Origin: Beggiatoa alba B18LD
Lineage (GTDB): Bacteria; Pseudomonadota; Gammaproteobacteria; Beggiatoales; Beggiatoaceae
Length of the DNA: 64,000 bases
Assembly (NCBI RefSeq): GCF_000245015.1
Contig: NZ_JH600070.1
Coordinates: 1,814,637 to 1,878,636 of the forward strand
Reading direction: 5' to 3'
Every line of letters starts with the position of its first letter. Within the stretch, counting starts at the first letter, position 1. Under the pieces are notes generated by a model. It saw only the letters and a program-made list of their open reading frames with translations, did no database searches and was not told the origin of the DNA. Of this stretch, positions 27,294 to 36,341 are shown one piece after another. The translations under genes and the position numbers were made by a program.

Positions 27294-27674
27294 ATGTCCG
27301 AAAGAAGCAGTGTACGCAGACACTTGTTTTTATACTTAGATGTTATTAATAGAAAAAACAATGAATTACTAGGGTATTTAGGCGATATATCTGAACAAGG
27401 ATTAATGTTTATTTCTCAATTAAACATCAATCCTGACCAACTCTTAGATATTCGTATCGAAATGCCTGAGAATGTACAATATATCGATAAGCCTTATCTT
27501 GATATTCAAGTAAAAACTCGCTGGTCTGAACCGAATATTAATCCACAACTCAATTGTATCGGTTGTCAATTTGTCGAATTTGATAAAAAAGACCTACCGC
27601 TTATTCATCAAATTACTGATCTTCTGACTTTTGATGAAGGCTTTGAAATTAAACGGGTTCATCGTCCCTCCTAG
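27294..27674 (+). CDS. PilZ-domain protein, probable c-di-GMP receptor
   Basis: 126 residues forming a single PilZ domain. Both c-di-GMP contact motifs are visible: RxxxR as RSSVR (residues 4-8) and (D/N)xSxxG as DISEQG (around residue 31). The beta-barrel continues through LDIRIEMP and VKTRWSEPNINPQLNCIGCQF. It should bind c-di-GMP and relay it to an unidentified partner. A diguanylate-cyclase-like protein is at 52263, though that one has a degenerate active site. Confidence 0.88.
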   Translation: MSERSSVRRHLFLYLDVINRKNNELLGYLGDISEQGLMFISQLNINPDQLLDIRIEMPENVQYIDKPYLDIQVKTRWSEPNINPQLNCIGCQFVEFDKKDLPLIHQITDLLTFDEGFEIKRVHRPS

Positions 27675-27723
27675 CCCGTATAAACCCGCTGCTGACGCTT
27701 TATTGATTGGTTGATATGCCCGC

Positions 27724-28794
27724 ATGAGAAAAATTGATAAATATATCGGTTACAACGTTTTAATAGGCATTTTAATGGTTCTATTTATCCTCGTTGGGCT
27801 TTTTGTCTTTTTTGATTTTATTGACGAAGTCGATGACATTGGCAAACAACAATATGGCGTATGGCAAGCGGTTTTATTTGTCACGTTACAAACACCCCAA
27901 CATATTTATGAATTATTTCCAACCTCTGTTTTACTAGGCAGTTTATTGGGGTTGGGCGCGATGGCGACTAATCATGAATTAACCGTTATTCGTGCTAGTG
28001 GTGTTTCCGTCTTACGTATTGCCCGTTCAGTTTTACAAATTGCCCTACCTTTAACCCTGTTAGTCATGCTGATAGGGGAAACTATCGCTCCCGCTGGCGA
28101 CCAATACGCCTATAACATGCGTTCTGTGGCACAAGCCGACAATGAATATATATCCTTTCAAAGCCGTTACGGTTTTTGGGCGCGAGATAAAAATAATTTT
28201 ATTAATATCCGTACAATTCAACATGATGGCGGATTTGGTGCAATTGCGTTATATCAATTAGATGATAATTTACAATTAAAATCATTAGTGCTTGCAAAGT
28301 CTGCTTATTATGAAAATGGGGTATGGCAACTGCGCGATGTTCGCCGTGACACATTGAGTGCAGATGCTATTCGCTTGGAAACATTAGAAAAATTGGATTG
28401 GGGTGCGGTTTTAAATCCTGCACTGATTAAATCAGTGATTGTCAGCCCTGAAAAATTATCGTTAACTGGTTTATATAGTTATATTAAATACTTGCGTGAA
28501 AGCGGACAACGTGACGAGCCGTATCAATTGGCGTTTTGGCAACGGATTACCTATCCATTAGTGAGTTTAGCCATGATTTTCATCGCTATTCCCTTCGTGT
28601 TTGGCTCATTACGGACGGTTGCAATCGGGCAACGGATTTTAGTGGGCGCATTAATTGGCATAGGCTTTCATATTTTAAATCAAACAGCAGGCAATGTCGG
28701 CTTGGTTTTCAATATGAACATTATCGCTAGTGCCTTGTTTTCACCGATTTTATTTGTATTACTTGCCATTGTTTTAATGCGACGTTTGATTTAA
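27724..28794 (+). CDS. lptG: LPS export permease LptG
   Basis: A 356-residue YjgP/YjgQ-family permease. With LptF and LptB it forms the ABC transporter that lifts lipopolysaccharide from the inner membrane towards LptA. The six-helix, two-block layout with a large periplasmic beta-jellyroll is visible. MRKIDKYIGYNVLIGILMVL and ELFPTSVLLGSLLGLGAMATNHELTVIRASGVS (the coupling helix region) are typical, and the C-terminal block starts FWQRITYPLVSLAMIF. I call LptG rather than LptF from the N-terminus and the HELTVIRASGVS context. lptF is not adjacent, which is unusual since lptF-lptG are normally an operon. Confidence 0.88.
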   Translation: MRKIDKYIGYNVLIGILMVLFILVGLFVFFDFIDEVDDIGKQQYGVWQAVLFVTLQTPQHIYELFPTSVLLGSLLGLGAMATNHELTVIRASGVSVLRIARSVLQIALPLTLLVMLIGETIAPAGDQYAYNMRSVAQADNEYISFQSRYGFWARDKNNFINIRTIQHDGGFGAIALYQLDDNLQLKSLVLAKSAYYENGVWQLRDVRRDTLSADAIRLETLEKLDWGAVLNPALIKSVIVSPEKLSLTGLYSYIKYLRESGQRDEPYQLAFWQRITYPLVSLAMIFIAIPFVFGSLRTVAIGQRILVGALIGIGFHILNQTAGNVGLVFNMNIIASALFSPILFVLLAIVLMRRLI

Positions 28795-28801
28795 TTTAAC
28801 C

Positions 28802-29021
28802 TAAGTTCGGCGAGTTTCTTTTAAAAAGACAATAGTTTGTCTGAACCAGAATTCACAGAATTTTCAGAATTAACAGAATTTAAAACCCTTAAACCAAAAA
28901 ATTAAGGTGAATCATGCTTTTTTATTCTGCTAATTCTGTGAATTCTGATTCAGACAAAAAAAAGACCTGCTAGGTTTTCAAAACCTAGCAGGTCTCTGTT
29001 TTATAAAACTCGCCGAACTCA
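28802..29021. mobile_element. MITE-like repeat, TAAGTTCGGCGAG/CTCGCCGAACTCA ends
   Basis: A 220-bp non-coding element with terminal inverted repeats around TRAGTTCGGCGAGTTT. It contains the CAGAATT/AATTCTG palindromic region (28845-28962) and the GACCTGCTAGG hairpin (about 28963-28997). Compared with the copy at 921, the two internal blocks are in the opposite order, so it lies in inverted orientation. No ORF. Confidence 0.75.
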
Positions 29022-29058
29022 GGTTAGAACAAACCTAAATTCAATGATAAATTAATTT

Positions 29059-29831
29059 AACGCGAGTACGGCGAGATAATAGATATAAAACAGCGGATTA
29101 ATGATAAAAGCGGAATAAAAGGGGAATGGAAGAAATAAAAAGTTGTACCTAAAGGAAAAGTAGGAATAATGGAACATCACTAAACGTCCACCCCCACTTT
29201 CCAAAGGTACAACCATGGATATGATAACAATCCTGTTCTGCTCAATCGACGACTTTTGTAAATGGTTCATGCCTTTATGGGAACAAATGTTGTTAGAAGA
29301 AGGAAATCCCAAGAAAAGTCAGCGAGATGGGACAATGTCCCCGTCGGAAGTGATGACCTTACTCGTGTTGTTTCATCAATCTAATCAACGCCATTTCAAA
29401 GGATTTTATACCCACTATGTTCCTCAGGTACTCGGGGGGGCGTTTCCGAAACGGGTCAGTTATCAACGGTTTGTTGAGTTATCCCAGTCAGTGATGATAC
29501 CGCTCAGTGCTTACTTGCACAGTCGGCGGGTAAACTCTCGCGGGATTGCCTTCATTGACTCCACCCCGTTAAAGGTTTGCCACAATCGGCGAATTTCACA
29601 CCATAAAACCTTTGCAAACCTTGCACAGAGGGGGAAGAACTCTATTGGGTGGTATTTTGGCTTTAAATTACATTTAGTCATTGATGATAACGGTGAATTA
29701 ATCTCCTTTTTTCTCACCGCCGCGAATTTTGATGACCGCAAGGGCTTAAGGGCGATGACGCAATTTATTCAAGGTAAGTTATATGGCGACAAGGGCTATA
29801 TTTCTAAAGCATTTTTCGCCGTACTCGCGTT
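29059..29831. mobile_element. 773-bp unit with AACGCGAGTACGGCGA inverted ends carrying an IS982 relic
   Basis: Left end AACGCGAGTACGGCGA (29059-29074) and right end TCGCCGTACTCGCGTT (29816-29831) are perfect 16-bp inverted repeats. They enclose the transposase start and an internal inverted pair, GTTGTACCTAAAGG (about 29141) and CCAAAGGTACAAC (about 29201), just before the ATG. The right end lies inside the transposase reading frame, so these ends are not those of an intact IS982. The unit sits between two MITE-like repeats with related ends. Confidence 0.65.
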
Positions 29832-29865
29832 AGGTATTACTAAACAGGTAAGGTTGATAGGATAA
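29215..29865 (+). pseudogene. IS982-family transposase, C-terminally truncated
   Basis: 216 residues; intact IS982 transposases are close to 290. The N-terminal helical region (DDFCKWFMPLWEQMLL, SPSEVMTLLVLFHQSNQRHFKGFY) is normal. The DDE domain shows the first Asp in FIDSTPLKVCHNRR and the second in KLYGDKGYIS, but the sequence then leaves the family at KAF, runs through the TCGCCGTACTCGCG repeat end, and stops. The third catalytic acidic residue is lost, so the product should be inactive. Confidence 0.88.
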
Positions 29866-29867
29866 CC

Positions 29868-30152
29868 TGAGTTTGGCGAGATTTATAAAATAAAACAGAG
29901 ACCTGCTAGGTTTTAAAAACCTAGCAGGTCTGTCGGAACAGGCGAAAAGGTTTGAAGGACTAGCAGAGATTACTCTCTTGTTTTTCATCGGGATTCTCCA
30001 GACAAGATTAAAACATTTTCTGAATCAGGATTTTCAGGATTAACAGGATTTAAAACCCTCAAACCAAAAAGTCAGGTAAATCACGCTTTTTAATCCTGCT
30101 AATCCTGATTCAGACAACTTGTTGTCTTTTTAAAAGAAACTCGCCGAACTCA
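29868..30152. mobile_element. MITE-like repeat, TGAGTTTGGCGAG/CTCGCCGAACTCA ends
   Basis: A 285-bp non-coding element in the same orientation and order as that at 921-1223: terminal repeat, GACCTGCTAGG hairpin (about 29899-29931), a stretch with GGACTAGCAGAG, then the CAGGATT/AATCCTG palindromic block (30020-30117) and the second end. The two share long identical stretches, which marks recent spread. Confidence 0.78.
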
Positions 30153-30182
30153 GGTTATTTTATCAATCTCGCAAAACTGGGG

Positions 30183-31547
30183 TTAATCTGTAAAAAACCA
30201 TTTTCCCAGATAAAGATGGCTTAAATAAGTGGGTTCTGGATTTTTACGTTGATAAGCCATGATGGCATAAGTTATAAAGGGGGGTTCTCCTGCAATTTGA
30301 GCAACGCCTTTTGTATAAGGATGGATTTTATAAGGGCTATTTACGGTTGAGAATTGTTTAACGGTGATATTTTCCGCCCGTAATTGGGCTTTTAATTTTA
30401 CAAGGGCAATTAATCCTGTTAAATCCTGTAAGCGAAGGAAATAAATACTAAAATCAGGAACAGCAATATCACTTAAAATATGCCCAATAGGATTATAAAA
30501 CCATCGCCATGTTGCAACGGGTAATGGCGTTTCTTGTTGGCGAATAAGTGCTTGTCCTTCTTCATAGCTGAGTGTGTTTAGGGGAAGCAGGCGGGTATAA
30601 CGTGGATATTCAAAGTTAATTGTTGCACGAGGTTTAAAAGGAAGTACTTTCTCCCCCCATTGAAAGAGCAAGTTATCCTCTTCTGTGGTTAAAAAAGCCT
30701 GTGGTACGCTTGCCATTAATAAAAGTTGATTTGCCATCGCTCTAAATTCTGACCGCATCGCTAATTCTAAAGAAAGTTCAGCAGGGCTTAAGGTCGGAAT
30801 TTGGTTAATAGCGGTAATCACTTCAGGACTTAACTGGGGAATATCTAATAAATTACTATAAACATGCAGGGTTTGCGCGAGCGCACGCTCAGCAATCACT
30901 TTAGCAATTAGATTATTGCTCTCAGCAAGTAGTCGTTGATAAAAATTGAAATCTTGTTGTAATTGTGTCAACACCTCGTTGATTTGCCCGTTGTCGATGT
31001 GGTTGACAAGTGCCATATGGGAAAGGTTTTGTATTCTTAAAAGCTGGGCGTATTTTGGGATTGGGGTGTAAATCGTAAATAACGTGACATCATGAAAATG
31101 TTTGTATTGGTATAAATCCCGATAACGATTTAATAAAAAACGGTATTTTGTTATTAAGGCTTGTACATCGCTGTTTTTTTCCCGTAAGACATTAAAACAG
31201 TCTTGTTTTTCCCATTGACAGAGATTATCTAGCGTTATTTTAGAAAGTAAATCGTCAGCTGCTTCATTTTTATAGGTATTTTTTCCCGTTTTTAAATAGT
31301 GTTCTGCGCTCGCGCTAATCAGTGCGGCTTTTTTAAGTCCTTCTGCATGAGGGTTTTGCCCTTCTGGCACATCAAACGCTAATAAACTGAAATAGGCATT
31401 TTCTTCAGGTTTTGGCAGGTTGGTATTAGGGGCTAACCACGCGCTGGCTTCTGGGCTTAAGGATTCATCAGGCAATAAGTGTAGGGAAAATAAAAGAATC
31501 AGTGTCATAACACCGATAGATAAGATGATTTTAATCAAGGGTTTCAT
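30183..31547 (-). CDS. Membrane-anchored protein of unknown function
   Basis: 454 residues with one N-terminal membrane segment (IILSIGVMTLILLFSLHLL) and a long, mainly helical, probably periplasmic domain. Segments such as AYFSLLAFDVPEGQNPHAEG, LNRYRDLYQYKHFHDVTLFT and SELSLELAMRSEFRAMANQLLL-like stretches are visible; an early Cys is in WEKQDCFNVLRE. The layout recalls uncharacterised proteins of proteobacteria that begin with ENAY-FSLLGF-type motifs. I cannot name a family. It is monocistronic and flanked on both sides by repeat elements. Confidence 0.6.
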   Translation of the reverse strand: MKPLIKIILSIGVMTLILLFSLHLLPDESLSPEASAWLAPNTNLPKPEENAYFSLLAFDVPEGQNPHAEGLKKAALISASAEHYLKTGKNTYKNEAADDLLSKITLDNLCQWEKQDCFNVLREKNSDVQALITKYRFLLNRYRDLYQYKHFHDVTLFTIYTPIPKYAQLLRIQNLSHMALVNHIDNGQINEVLTQLQQDFNFYQRLLAESNNLIAKVIAERALAQTLHVYSNLLDIPQLSPEVITAINQIPTLSPAELSLELAMRSEFRAMANQLLLMASVPQAFLTTEEDNLLFQWGEKVLPFKPRATINFEYPRYTRLLPLNTLSYEEGQALIRQQETPLPVATWRWFYNPIGHILSDIAVPDFSIYFLRLQDLTGLIALVKLKAQLRAENITVKQFSTVNSPYKIHPYTKGVAQIAGEPPFITYAIMAYQRKNPEPTYLSHLYLGKWFFTD

Positions 31548-31589
31548 CCGCTTTCTCCGCCGTTTTTTAGTTGAATTAATCTTAACGCA

Positions 31590-31730
31590 TTTGTCTGATG
31601 TCTGAATCAGGATTCACAGGATTAGCAGGATTTAAAAGCGTCATTCATCCGCCTTGGCATCGTTTTATAGTACGTTTGCTATAGTTTTTGGTTTGGGGGG
31701 GTAATCCTGAAAATTTTGATTCAGATAATC
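31590..31730. repeat. Degenerate copy of the AATCCTG/CAGGATT palindromic block
   Basis: TCTGAATCAGGATTCACAGGATTAGCAGGATT (two parts, from about 31601) and a shorter partner TAATCCTGAAAATTTTGATTCAGATAA (to about 31727) flank a diverged centre. It lacks the GGCGAG ends. It occupies the spacer between two minus-strand genes. Confidence 0.6.
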
Positions 31731-31746
31731 GTGTTTTAGGCATAAA

Positions 31747-31783
31747 AAAACCACTGTCGCTTAAAAGGGCATACAGTGGTTTA
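31747..31783 (-). terminator. Terminator of the cytochrome c gene
   Basis: AAACCACTGT and ACAGTGGTTT form a 10-bp stem with a run of T beyond it on the minus strand. It lies 18 nt after the stop at 31801. Confidence 0.85.
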
Positions 31784-31800
31784 TTTTTTTAAAACAGTTT

Positions 31801-32652
31801 TTATTGGGCTTTAGAAACCATAAAGGCAACGGCTGCTTTGATGTCGTCATCGCTAGCCGTAGAACCACCTTTAGGGGGCATAATGCCTGCTTTACCTTGG
31901 AAACCATTGAGGGCATGACCAAACATGGTATCTAAACCTTGTGCAATGCGGTCTTTCCACGCGCTGGCATCAGCAAATTTAGGTGCGCCTGCTAACCCTG
32001 AATCGTGGCAAGCAAAACAGGTGGCTTTATAAACTTCTTCGCCTTTGGCTAAGTCATAAGCACTGACATCAACCGCACCTGTACTGGCTGTTGTTTCTGC
32101 GGGTTTGGTCGCTTCAGTTTGAGGAGCTGGGGCTGTTTCCGCTGGTTTAGCTTCTTCTGCTGGTTTAGCGGCTTCGGCAGGTGCAGGGGTTGCGGGAGCA
32201 GGTTCGGCAGCGGCTTCAGGTTTTTTACCTTCCGCATCTCCTATCATAAAGCGAACGGCTTCTTTCACTTCGTCATCGCTCAATTGTGCTTGACCACCTT
32301 TGGCGGGCATCGTGTTAAAGCCTCCAATTGCATGGGTATAAAGGGTATCAATACCTTTTGCAATGCGGGGAGCCCAATCGTCTTTATTGCCAAATTTAGG
32401 CGCGTTTAACGCACCTGTTGCATGACAGGCACTACAAACGTTTTTATAAACTTTTTCACCAGGGGCTAATTTTTCATCTTTTGCTTCAGCAACAACGGGA
32501 ACTGCTCCGATATTGACCGCGCTGATTGGTTTAACCCGTAATTCTACTGCGCCCGCTGGTTCTGGCGGAGTTGCTAAGTAATACTCCACACTTGCAACGA
32601 GACTAACCGCAACAATAATCCATAATGCTAATAATAAAGCTAAGTTCCTCAT
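31801..32652 (-). CDS. Membrane-anchored dihaem cytochrome c5-type protein
   Basis: 283 residues: an N-terminal anchor (NLALLLALWIIVAVSLVASV), a first cytochrome c domain with CSACH near residue 75 and an axial-Met region FNTMPAKGGQ, a Pro/Ala/Glu/Lys-rich linker of about 50 residues, and a second domain with CFACH and GIMPPKGGS. Both domains have the cytochrome c5 pattern (APKFG/APKFA, DTLYTHAIGGF/DTMFGHALNGF) and look like a duplication. Role: electron transfer at the periplasmic face, likely to a terminal oxidase or from sulfur oxidation. The partner is not in this window. Confidence 0.9.
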   Translation of the reverse strand: MRNLALLLALWIIVAVSLVASVEYYLATPPEPAGAVELRVKPISAVNIGAVPVVAEAKDEKLAPGEKVYKNVCSACHATGALNAPKFGNKDDWAPRIAKGIDTLYTHAIGGFNTMPAKGGQAQLSDDEVKEAVRFMIGDAEGKKPEAAAEPAPATPAPAEAAKPAEEAKPAETAPAPQTEATKPAETTASTGAVDVSAYDLAKGEEVYKATCFACHDSGLAGAPKFADASAWKDRIAQGLDTMFGHALNGFQGKAGIMPPKGGSTASDDDIKAAVAFMVSKAQ

Positions 32653-32816
32653 AGAAACACCACCTTGATTGCTCTCGTGAAACCCCTTTTAAATAAACAA
32701 ACTTGTTTAAATAAAAGCCGACATAATTTGAGCCTATCAGTATAACATAGGCTTTTATCTAAGCAGATAGACGGGTGTGATTAAATCATGTACAATTTAC
32801 AACTTCATTTCGCTAC

Positions 32817-32894
<78 letters not shown>

Positions 32895-32974
32895 TCTATC
32901 CCCTCTCCTTTTTATAGACGTTAAATCACGAAAGTTTCTATTTAATCAAGCTGTAGTATCGTCATCTAACGGGG

Positions 32975-33718
32975 CTATTCTGGCACATTTGCAGGCGTTT
33001 CGGTGAGTTTTTTCCATGCACATTTTCCCCCGCTGGCTTTATCAATGGCGTTTAAGCGTTGTTGATGGGCTTCGAGTTCTTCTGCGTTCGCTAGAATAAT
33101 GGGTAAAGCGGGGCGGTCTGTTGCTAAACGGCGAATTGTTTCTTGCGCGGGTTGATGGCGGTTAGTTTGTTGATTGCTATCAGTTGCTAGCAAGCTGGTT
33201 TGTCCGCCTGTCATGGCAAGATAAACTTCGGCTAAGAGTTCCGCGTCTAATAATGCGCCGTGTAATTCTCTATGTGAGTTATCAATGCCATAGCGTCGAC
33301 ATAAGGCATCTAAATTGGCTTTTTGTCCTGGGAAGAGGGTGCGTGCCATTTTTAGCGTGTCGGTGATTTGGCAATAGTGGTTTAAGGCTTGCCAATTTTG
33401 ACGCAGTAGTTGTAATTCATGATTAATAAAGCCTACGTCGAAATCGGCGTTATGAATAATCAATTCTGCATCGCGGATAAAATCCATAAATTTGGTGACA
33501 ATTTCGGCAAATTTGGGTTTATCTTGTAGAAACTCGCTTGTAAGACCATGTACAGCAACGGCTTCTGCTGATATTTCACATTCAGGATTTAAATAGCAGT
33601 GAAAGTGTTGTTTTGTAACACGACGGTTGAGTATTTCAATACAGCCGATTTCAATGATTCTATGCCCTTCTTTTGGTTCTAATCCTGTCGTTTCTGTATC
33701 TAATACTATTTGACGCAT
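32975..33718 (-). CDS. dnaQ: DNA polymerase III epsilon subunit DnaQ
   Basis: A 247-residue 3'-5' proofreading exonuclease of the replicative polymerase. Exo I (VLDTETTGLEP), Exo II (IIHNADFDVGFINHEL) and Exo III-epsilon (HGALLDAELLAEVYL) are all intact, with the catalytic Asp/Glu/His residues. The C-terminal segment after residue ~190 (ETIRRLATDRPALP) is the part that binds the alpha subunit. rnhA, its frequent divergent neighbour, is absent; the stop of mpl lies 9 bp upstream, so dnaQ is probably read from the mpl transcript. Confidence 0.95.
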   Translation of the reverse strand: MRQIVLDTETTGLEPKEGHRIIEIGCIEILNRRVTKQHFHCYLNPECEISAEAVAVHGLTSEFLQDKPKFAEIVTKFMDFIRDAELIIHNADFDVGFINHELQLLRQNWQALNHYCQITDTLKMARTLFPGQKANLDALCRRYGIDNSHRELHGALLDAELLAEVYLAMTGGQTSLLATDSNQQTNRHQPAQETIRRLATDRPALPIILANAEELEAHQQRLNAIDKASGGKCAWKKLTETPANVPE

Positions 33719-33727
33719 GATAATTTC

Positions 33728-35092
33728 CTAAAAAAATCCGTTAGGCGTTTTCTGATTCAACGCTTTTAATAGGCGTTGGTGAATATTTTCAAAACCGCCA
33801 TTGCTCATAATTAAAATATGGTCGTTTGGGCGGGTGAATTCGCACAGTTGCTGAATTAACGTTTCGGTATCGTGGCATAAATGACCATTTGGTACGGCTT
33901 TGGCTAGTGACCAGCCTAGTTGTGGGGATTGGTATAAGAAAATCGCATCGGCTTGTTGTAGTGCGGGCGCGAGTTCGTTTTGAAAATAGCCCATTTTCAT
34001 GGTGGCGGAACGGGGTTCTAACACGGCAATAATGCGTGCATCGCCAACCCGTTGTCGTAAGGCTTGCATTGTCACTCGAATCGCTGTCGGATGGTGGGCA
34101 AAGTCATCATAAACTGTGATTTGCTGCGCAACGCCACGACATTCCAAGCGACGTTTTACATTTTGAAAACGGCTTAATGCTTCACAGGCTTGTTGGGGTA
34201 AAATGCCAACATGTTGGCAGGCAATAATCGCTGCTAAGGCATTGTGTACATTATGTTCACCGCATAATTGCCAATGAACTTCGCCTTGTGTTTGTCCTTT
34301 GTGGGAGACTGTAAAGGCACTGCCATCAGTTGTTAATAAATGTGCTTGCCATGCAGAATTTGTTTGGGCAAATGTTTCCGTTGGTGTCCAACAGCCTTGT
34401 TTTAAAACGGTTTGTAAACTATTTTGTTGTCCGTTATAGACGATAAGCCCTTGACTGGGAACAGTGCGCACAAGGTGATGAAATTGGCGTTGAATCGCGG
34501 CTAAATCAGGATAAATATCGGCGTGGTCGAATTCTAAGTTATTTAAAATCAGAGTACGCGGGCGATAGTGGACAAATTTGGCGCGTTTATCAAAAAATGC
34601 GGTATCGTATTCATCCGCTTCTACAACAAAAAACGGCACGCTACCTAAACGGGCAGAAACGCCAAAATTTTCGGGCACACCACCAATTAAAAAACCGCAT
34701 TCTAAACCCGCATCAGTCAGTATCCACGCGACCATGCTACTGGTTGTTGTTTTGCCATGTGTACCTGCAATCGCAATGACCCAACGATTATGCAGGAGTT
34801 GTTCAGCCAGCCATTGTGCGCCTGAAATGTAGGGAATACCTAAATTTAACACGGCTTCTATTGCTGGATTACCCCGTGATAAGGCATTGCCAATAATGAC
34901 GCAATCGGGACGTGGGTTTAAATGTTCTGCTAAATATCCCTGTTTGCATTCAATCCCTTGTTCAGCTAATTGGGTGCTCATGGGTGGATAAATAGCGACA
35001 TCAGAACCAACAACGGTATGTCCTAATTGTTTTGCTAAGACAGCAAGCCCCGCCATGAAAGTGCCACAAATCCCTAAAATATGTATATGCAT
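33728..35092 (-). CDS. mpl: Murein peptide ligase Mpl
   Basis: A 454-residue Mur ligase that joins recycled L-Ala-gamma-D-Glu-meso-DAP tripeptide to UDP-MurNAc. It starts MHIHILGICGTFMAGLAVLA, the Mpl version of the Mur N-terminal fold (GTFMAGLA rather than the GSGMSGIA-like stretch of MurC). The P-loop is AIAGTHGKTTTSSM, and the central-domain motif VEADEYDTAFFDKRAKFVHY is characteristic. C-terminal YDDFAHHPTAI is intact. Length is normal. Confidence 0.95.
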   Translation of the reverse strand: MHIHILGICGTFMAGLAVLAKQLGHTVVGSDVAIYPPMSTQLAEQGIECKQGYLAEHLNPRPDCVIIGNALSRGNPAIEAVLNLGIPYISGAQWLAEQLLHNRWVIAIAGTHGKTTTSSMVAWILTDAGLECGFLIGGVPENFGVSARLGSVPFFVVEADEYDTAFFDKRAKFVHYRPRTLILNNLEFDHADIYPDLAAIQRQFHHLVRTVPSQGLIVYNGQQNSLQTVLKQGCWTPTETFAQTNSAWQAHLLTTDGSAFTVSHKGQTQGEVHWQLCGEHNVHNALAAIIACQHVGILPQQACEALSRFQNVKRRLECRGVAQQITVYDDFAHHPTAIRVTMQALRQRVGDARIIAVLEPRSATMKMGYFQNELAPALQQADAIFLYQSPQLGWSLAKAVPNGHLCHDTETLIQQLCEFTRPNDHILIMSNGGFENIHQRLLKALNQKTPNGFF

Positions 35093-35098
35093 GATTTA

Positions 35099-35623
35099 TT
35101 ATAATAAAGCGGTAATTTGTCCCAATAAAGTTGCAACTAAACTGAGCACAACAAAGGTAACAATGACACTGAAGAAGATAGTTAGATTGAGCGCGTGACG
35201 GAAAATGTGAATATAGATAGCCAATTGCCAAATAACCAGCGCGGTAAGAATTATTGCGGAAAATTCAACGGGTTCATTATTGGATTGTTGAACATAAATA
35301 AATAGGCTGATAGGCATACCAAGTAAGCCGAATAAACTCCCCGTTCCTGCAATGGCGGTGAGTGTTTGCACAAAGCGTGGTAAGAGCTTCACGATATATA
35401 ATAAACTGGCAACAACGAAGGCTAATAAAGCAATTTCTAAAAGGCTCAGTAATAGTGCTGTTGGGAAATCCAGTTGCATAGCGAGTAACGGGATATTGAG
35501 TAGCACATAACAGAGCATACAGCCCCAGAGTAAAACGGGTGAGTATGGGAGGTGTTGCGGGGCGATGCGAAAGCGACAGAGGTTGAAAAATAAAAGACCC
35601 AGTTGCAAAAGAGTGTTCGTCAT
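35099..35623 (-). CDS. Multipass membrane protein of unknown function
   Basis: 174 residues with about five hydrophobic segments (SPVLLWGCMLCYVLLNIPLL, LLSLLEIALLAFVVASLLYI, IAGTGSLFGLLGMPISLFIY, SAIILTALVIWQLAIYIHIF, FFSVIVTFVVLSLVATLLG). It ends 6 nt before mpl, so the pair is likely one transcript. It resembles small Yip1-like membrane proteins in overall layout only; no family is assigned. Confidence 0.6.
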   Translation of the reverse strand: MTNTLLQLGLLFFNLCRFRIAPQHLPYSPVLLWGCMLCYVLLNIPLLAMQLDFPTALLLSLLEIALLAFVVASLLYIVKLLPRFVQTLTAIAGTGSLFGLLGMPISLFIYVQQSNNEPVEFSAIILTALVIWQLAIYIHIFRHALNLTIFFSVIVTFVVLSLVATLLGQITALL

Positions 35624-35810
35624 AACGTGAGCATTGCTAATATCAAAAGAAAACGCGCTTTATAGGCTGGCAGTTTGGTGAGTGCTGGAACATAAAGCAG
35701 GGGATGAAAAAGGTGTTAAAGACTAGCAGTTTTCAATAAACGGTTAGTCTTAACACATCAAGTGAAATAATGACAGCTTCGTGATAACGCTAATAAGCAA
35801 TCGTGTTATC

Positions 35811-36341
35811 TTAAGCGGTTGGGCTGTTACCCGCAAAAAAACGACGTATCCAAGCATACCCTTGCGCAATAGCTTGTTTGCCTAATGCCCATAATGACCA
35901 AAATTCAAACGGGTGAATGTTCATCTTATTTTCAATCACGTTTGGCACGGCTTGTAAAGGCGAGGCAGTTGACCGCTGTATTAAGCCACGATGTAATTGT
36001 ACGTTAGTACGAACCAGCCATGTTGTATAAACCGAAAGCAGTTGATGATAACGCTGTGGTAAAACTACTTCATCACGGTGACTGCTTTCAACCGTCGGGC
36101 GGTAATGAGAGAGCATTAACCATTCATCTATCGCAAATTGTGCTTCTTCAATGGCAAGACGGAAAGACAAGCCTTGTTGCGGGTTTAGCTCGATACGAGT
36201 AGTAATGCGTTCCATCACTTGCTTTGTCACGAGAGCCTGTTCTGCTTCAGGCAATTTATACGTGTTCAAATAGGCTTGTAAGCGATTGGTAATGTCCACA
36301 GGGACAAGCACGCTATTGCCTACTTTTTCGTGGGGTTCCAT
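35811..36341 (-). CDS. Protein of unknown function downstream of opgG
   Basis: About 176 residues, soluble and helical, starting MEPHEKVGNSVLVPVDITNR. It includes INPQQGLSF-like LNPQQGLSFRLAIEEAQFAI and YHQLLSVYTTWLVRTN, and a C-terminal FEFWSLWALGKQAIAQGYAW. The start overlaps the end of opgG by about 22 nt, so the two are translationally coupled. opgH, which normally follows opgG, is not here, and this is far too short and lacks the membrane segments to replace it. No family recognised. Confidence 0.55.
   Translation of the reverse strand: MEPHEKVGNSVLVPVDITNRLQAYLNTYKLPEAEQALVTKQVMERITTRIELNPQQGLSFRLAIEEAQFAIDEWLMLSHYRPTVESSHRDEVVLPQRYHQLLSVYTTWLVRTNVQLHRGLIQRSTASPLQAVPNVIENKMNIHPFEFWSLWALGKQAIAQGYAWIRRFFAGNSPTA

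Noticed and set aside
29052-29312. Minus-strand 86-codon ORF across the IS982 region
   Set aside because: It is antisense to the transposase and its left part is low-complexity AT-rich sequence; no coding signature.
32119-32409. Cys/Phe/Gly-rich plus-strand ORF opposite the cytochrome gene
   Set aside because: Shadow of the Ala/Pro/Glu-rich linker of the dihaem cytochrome on the other strand.
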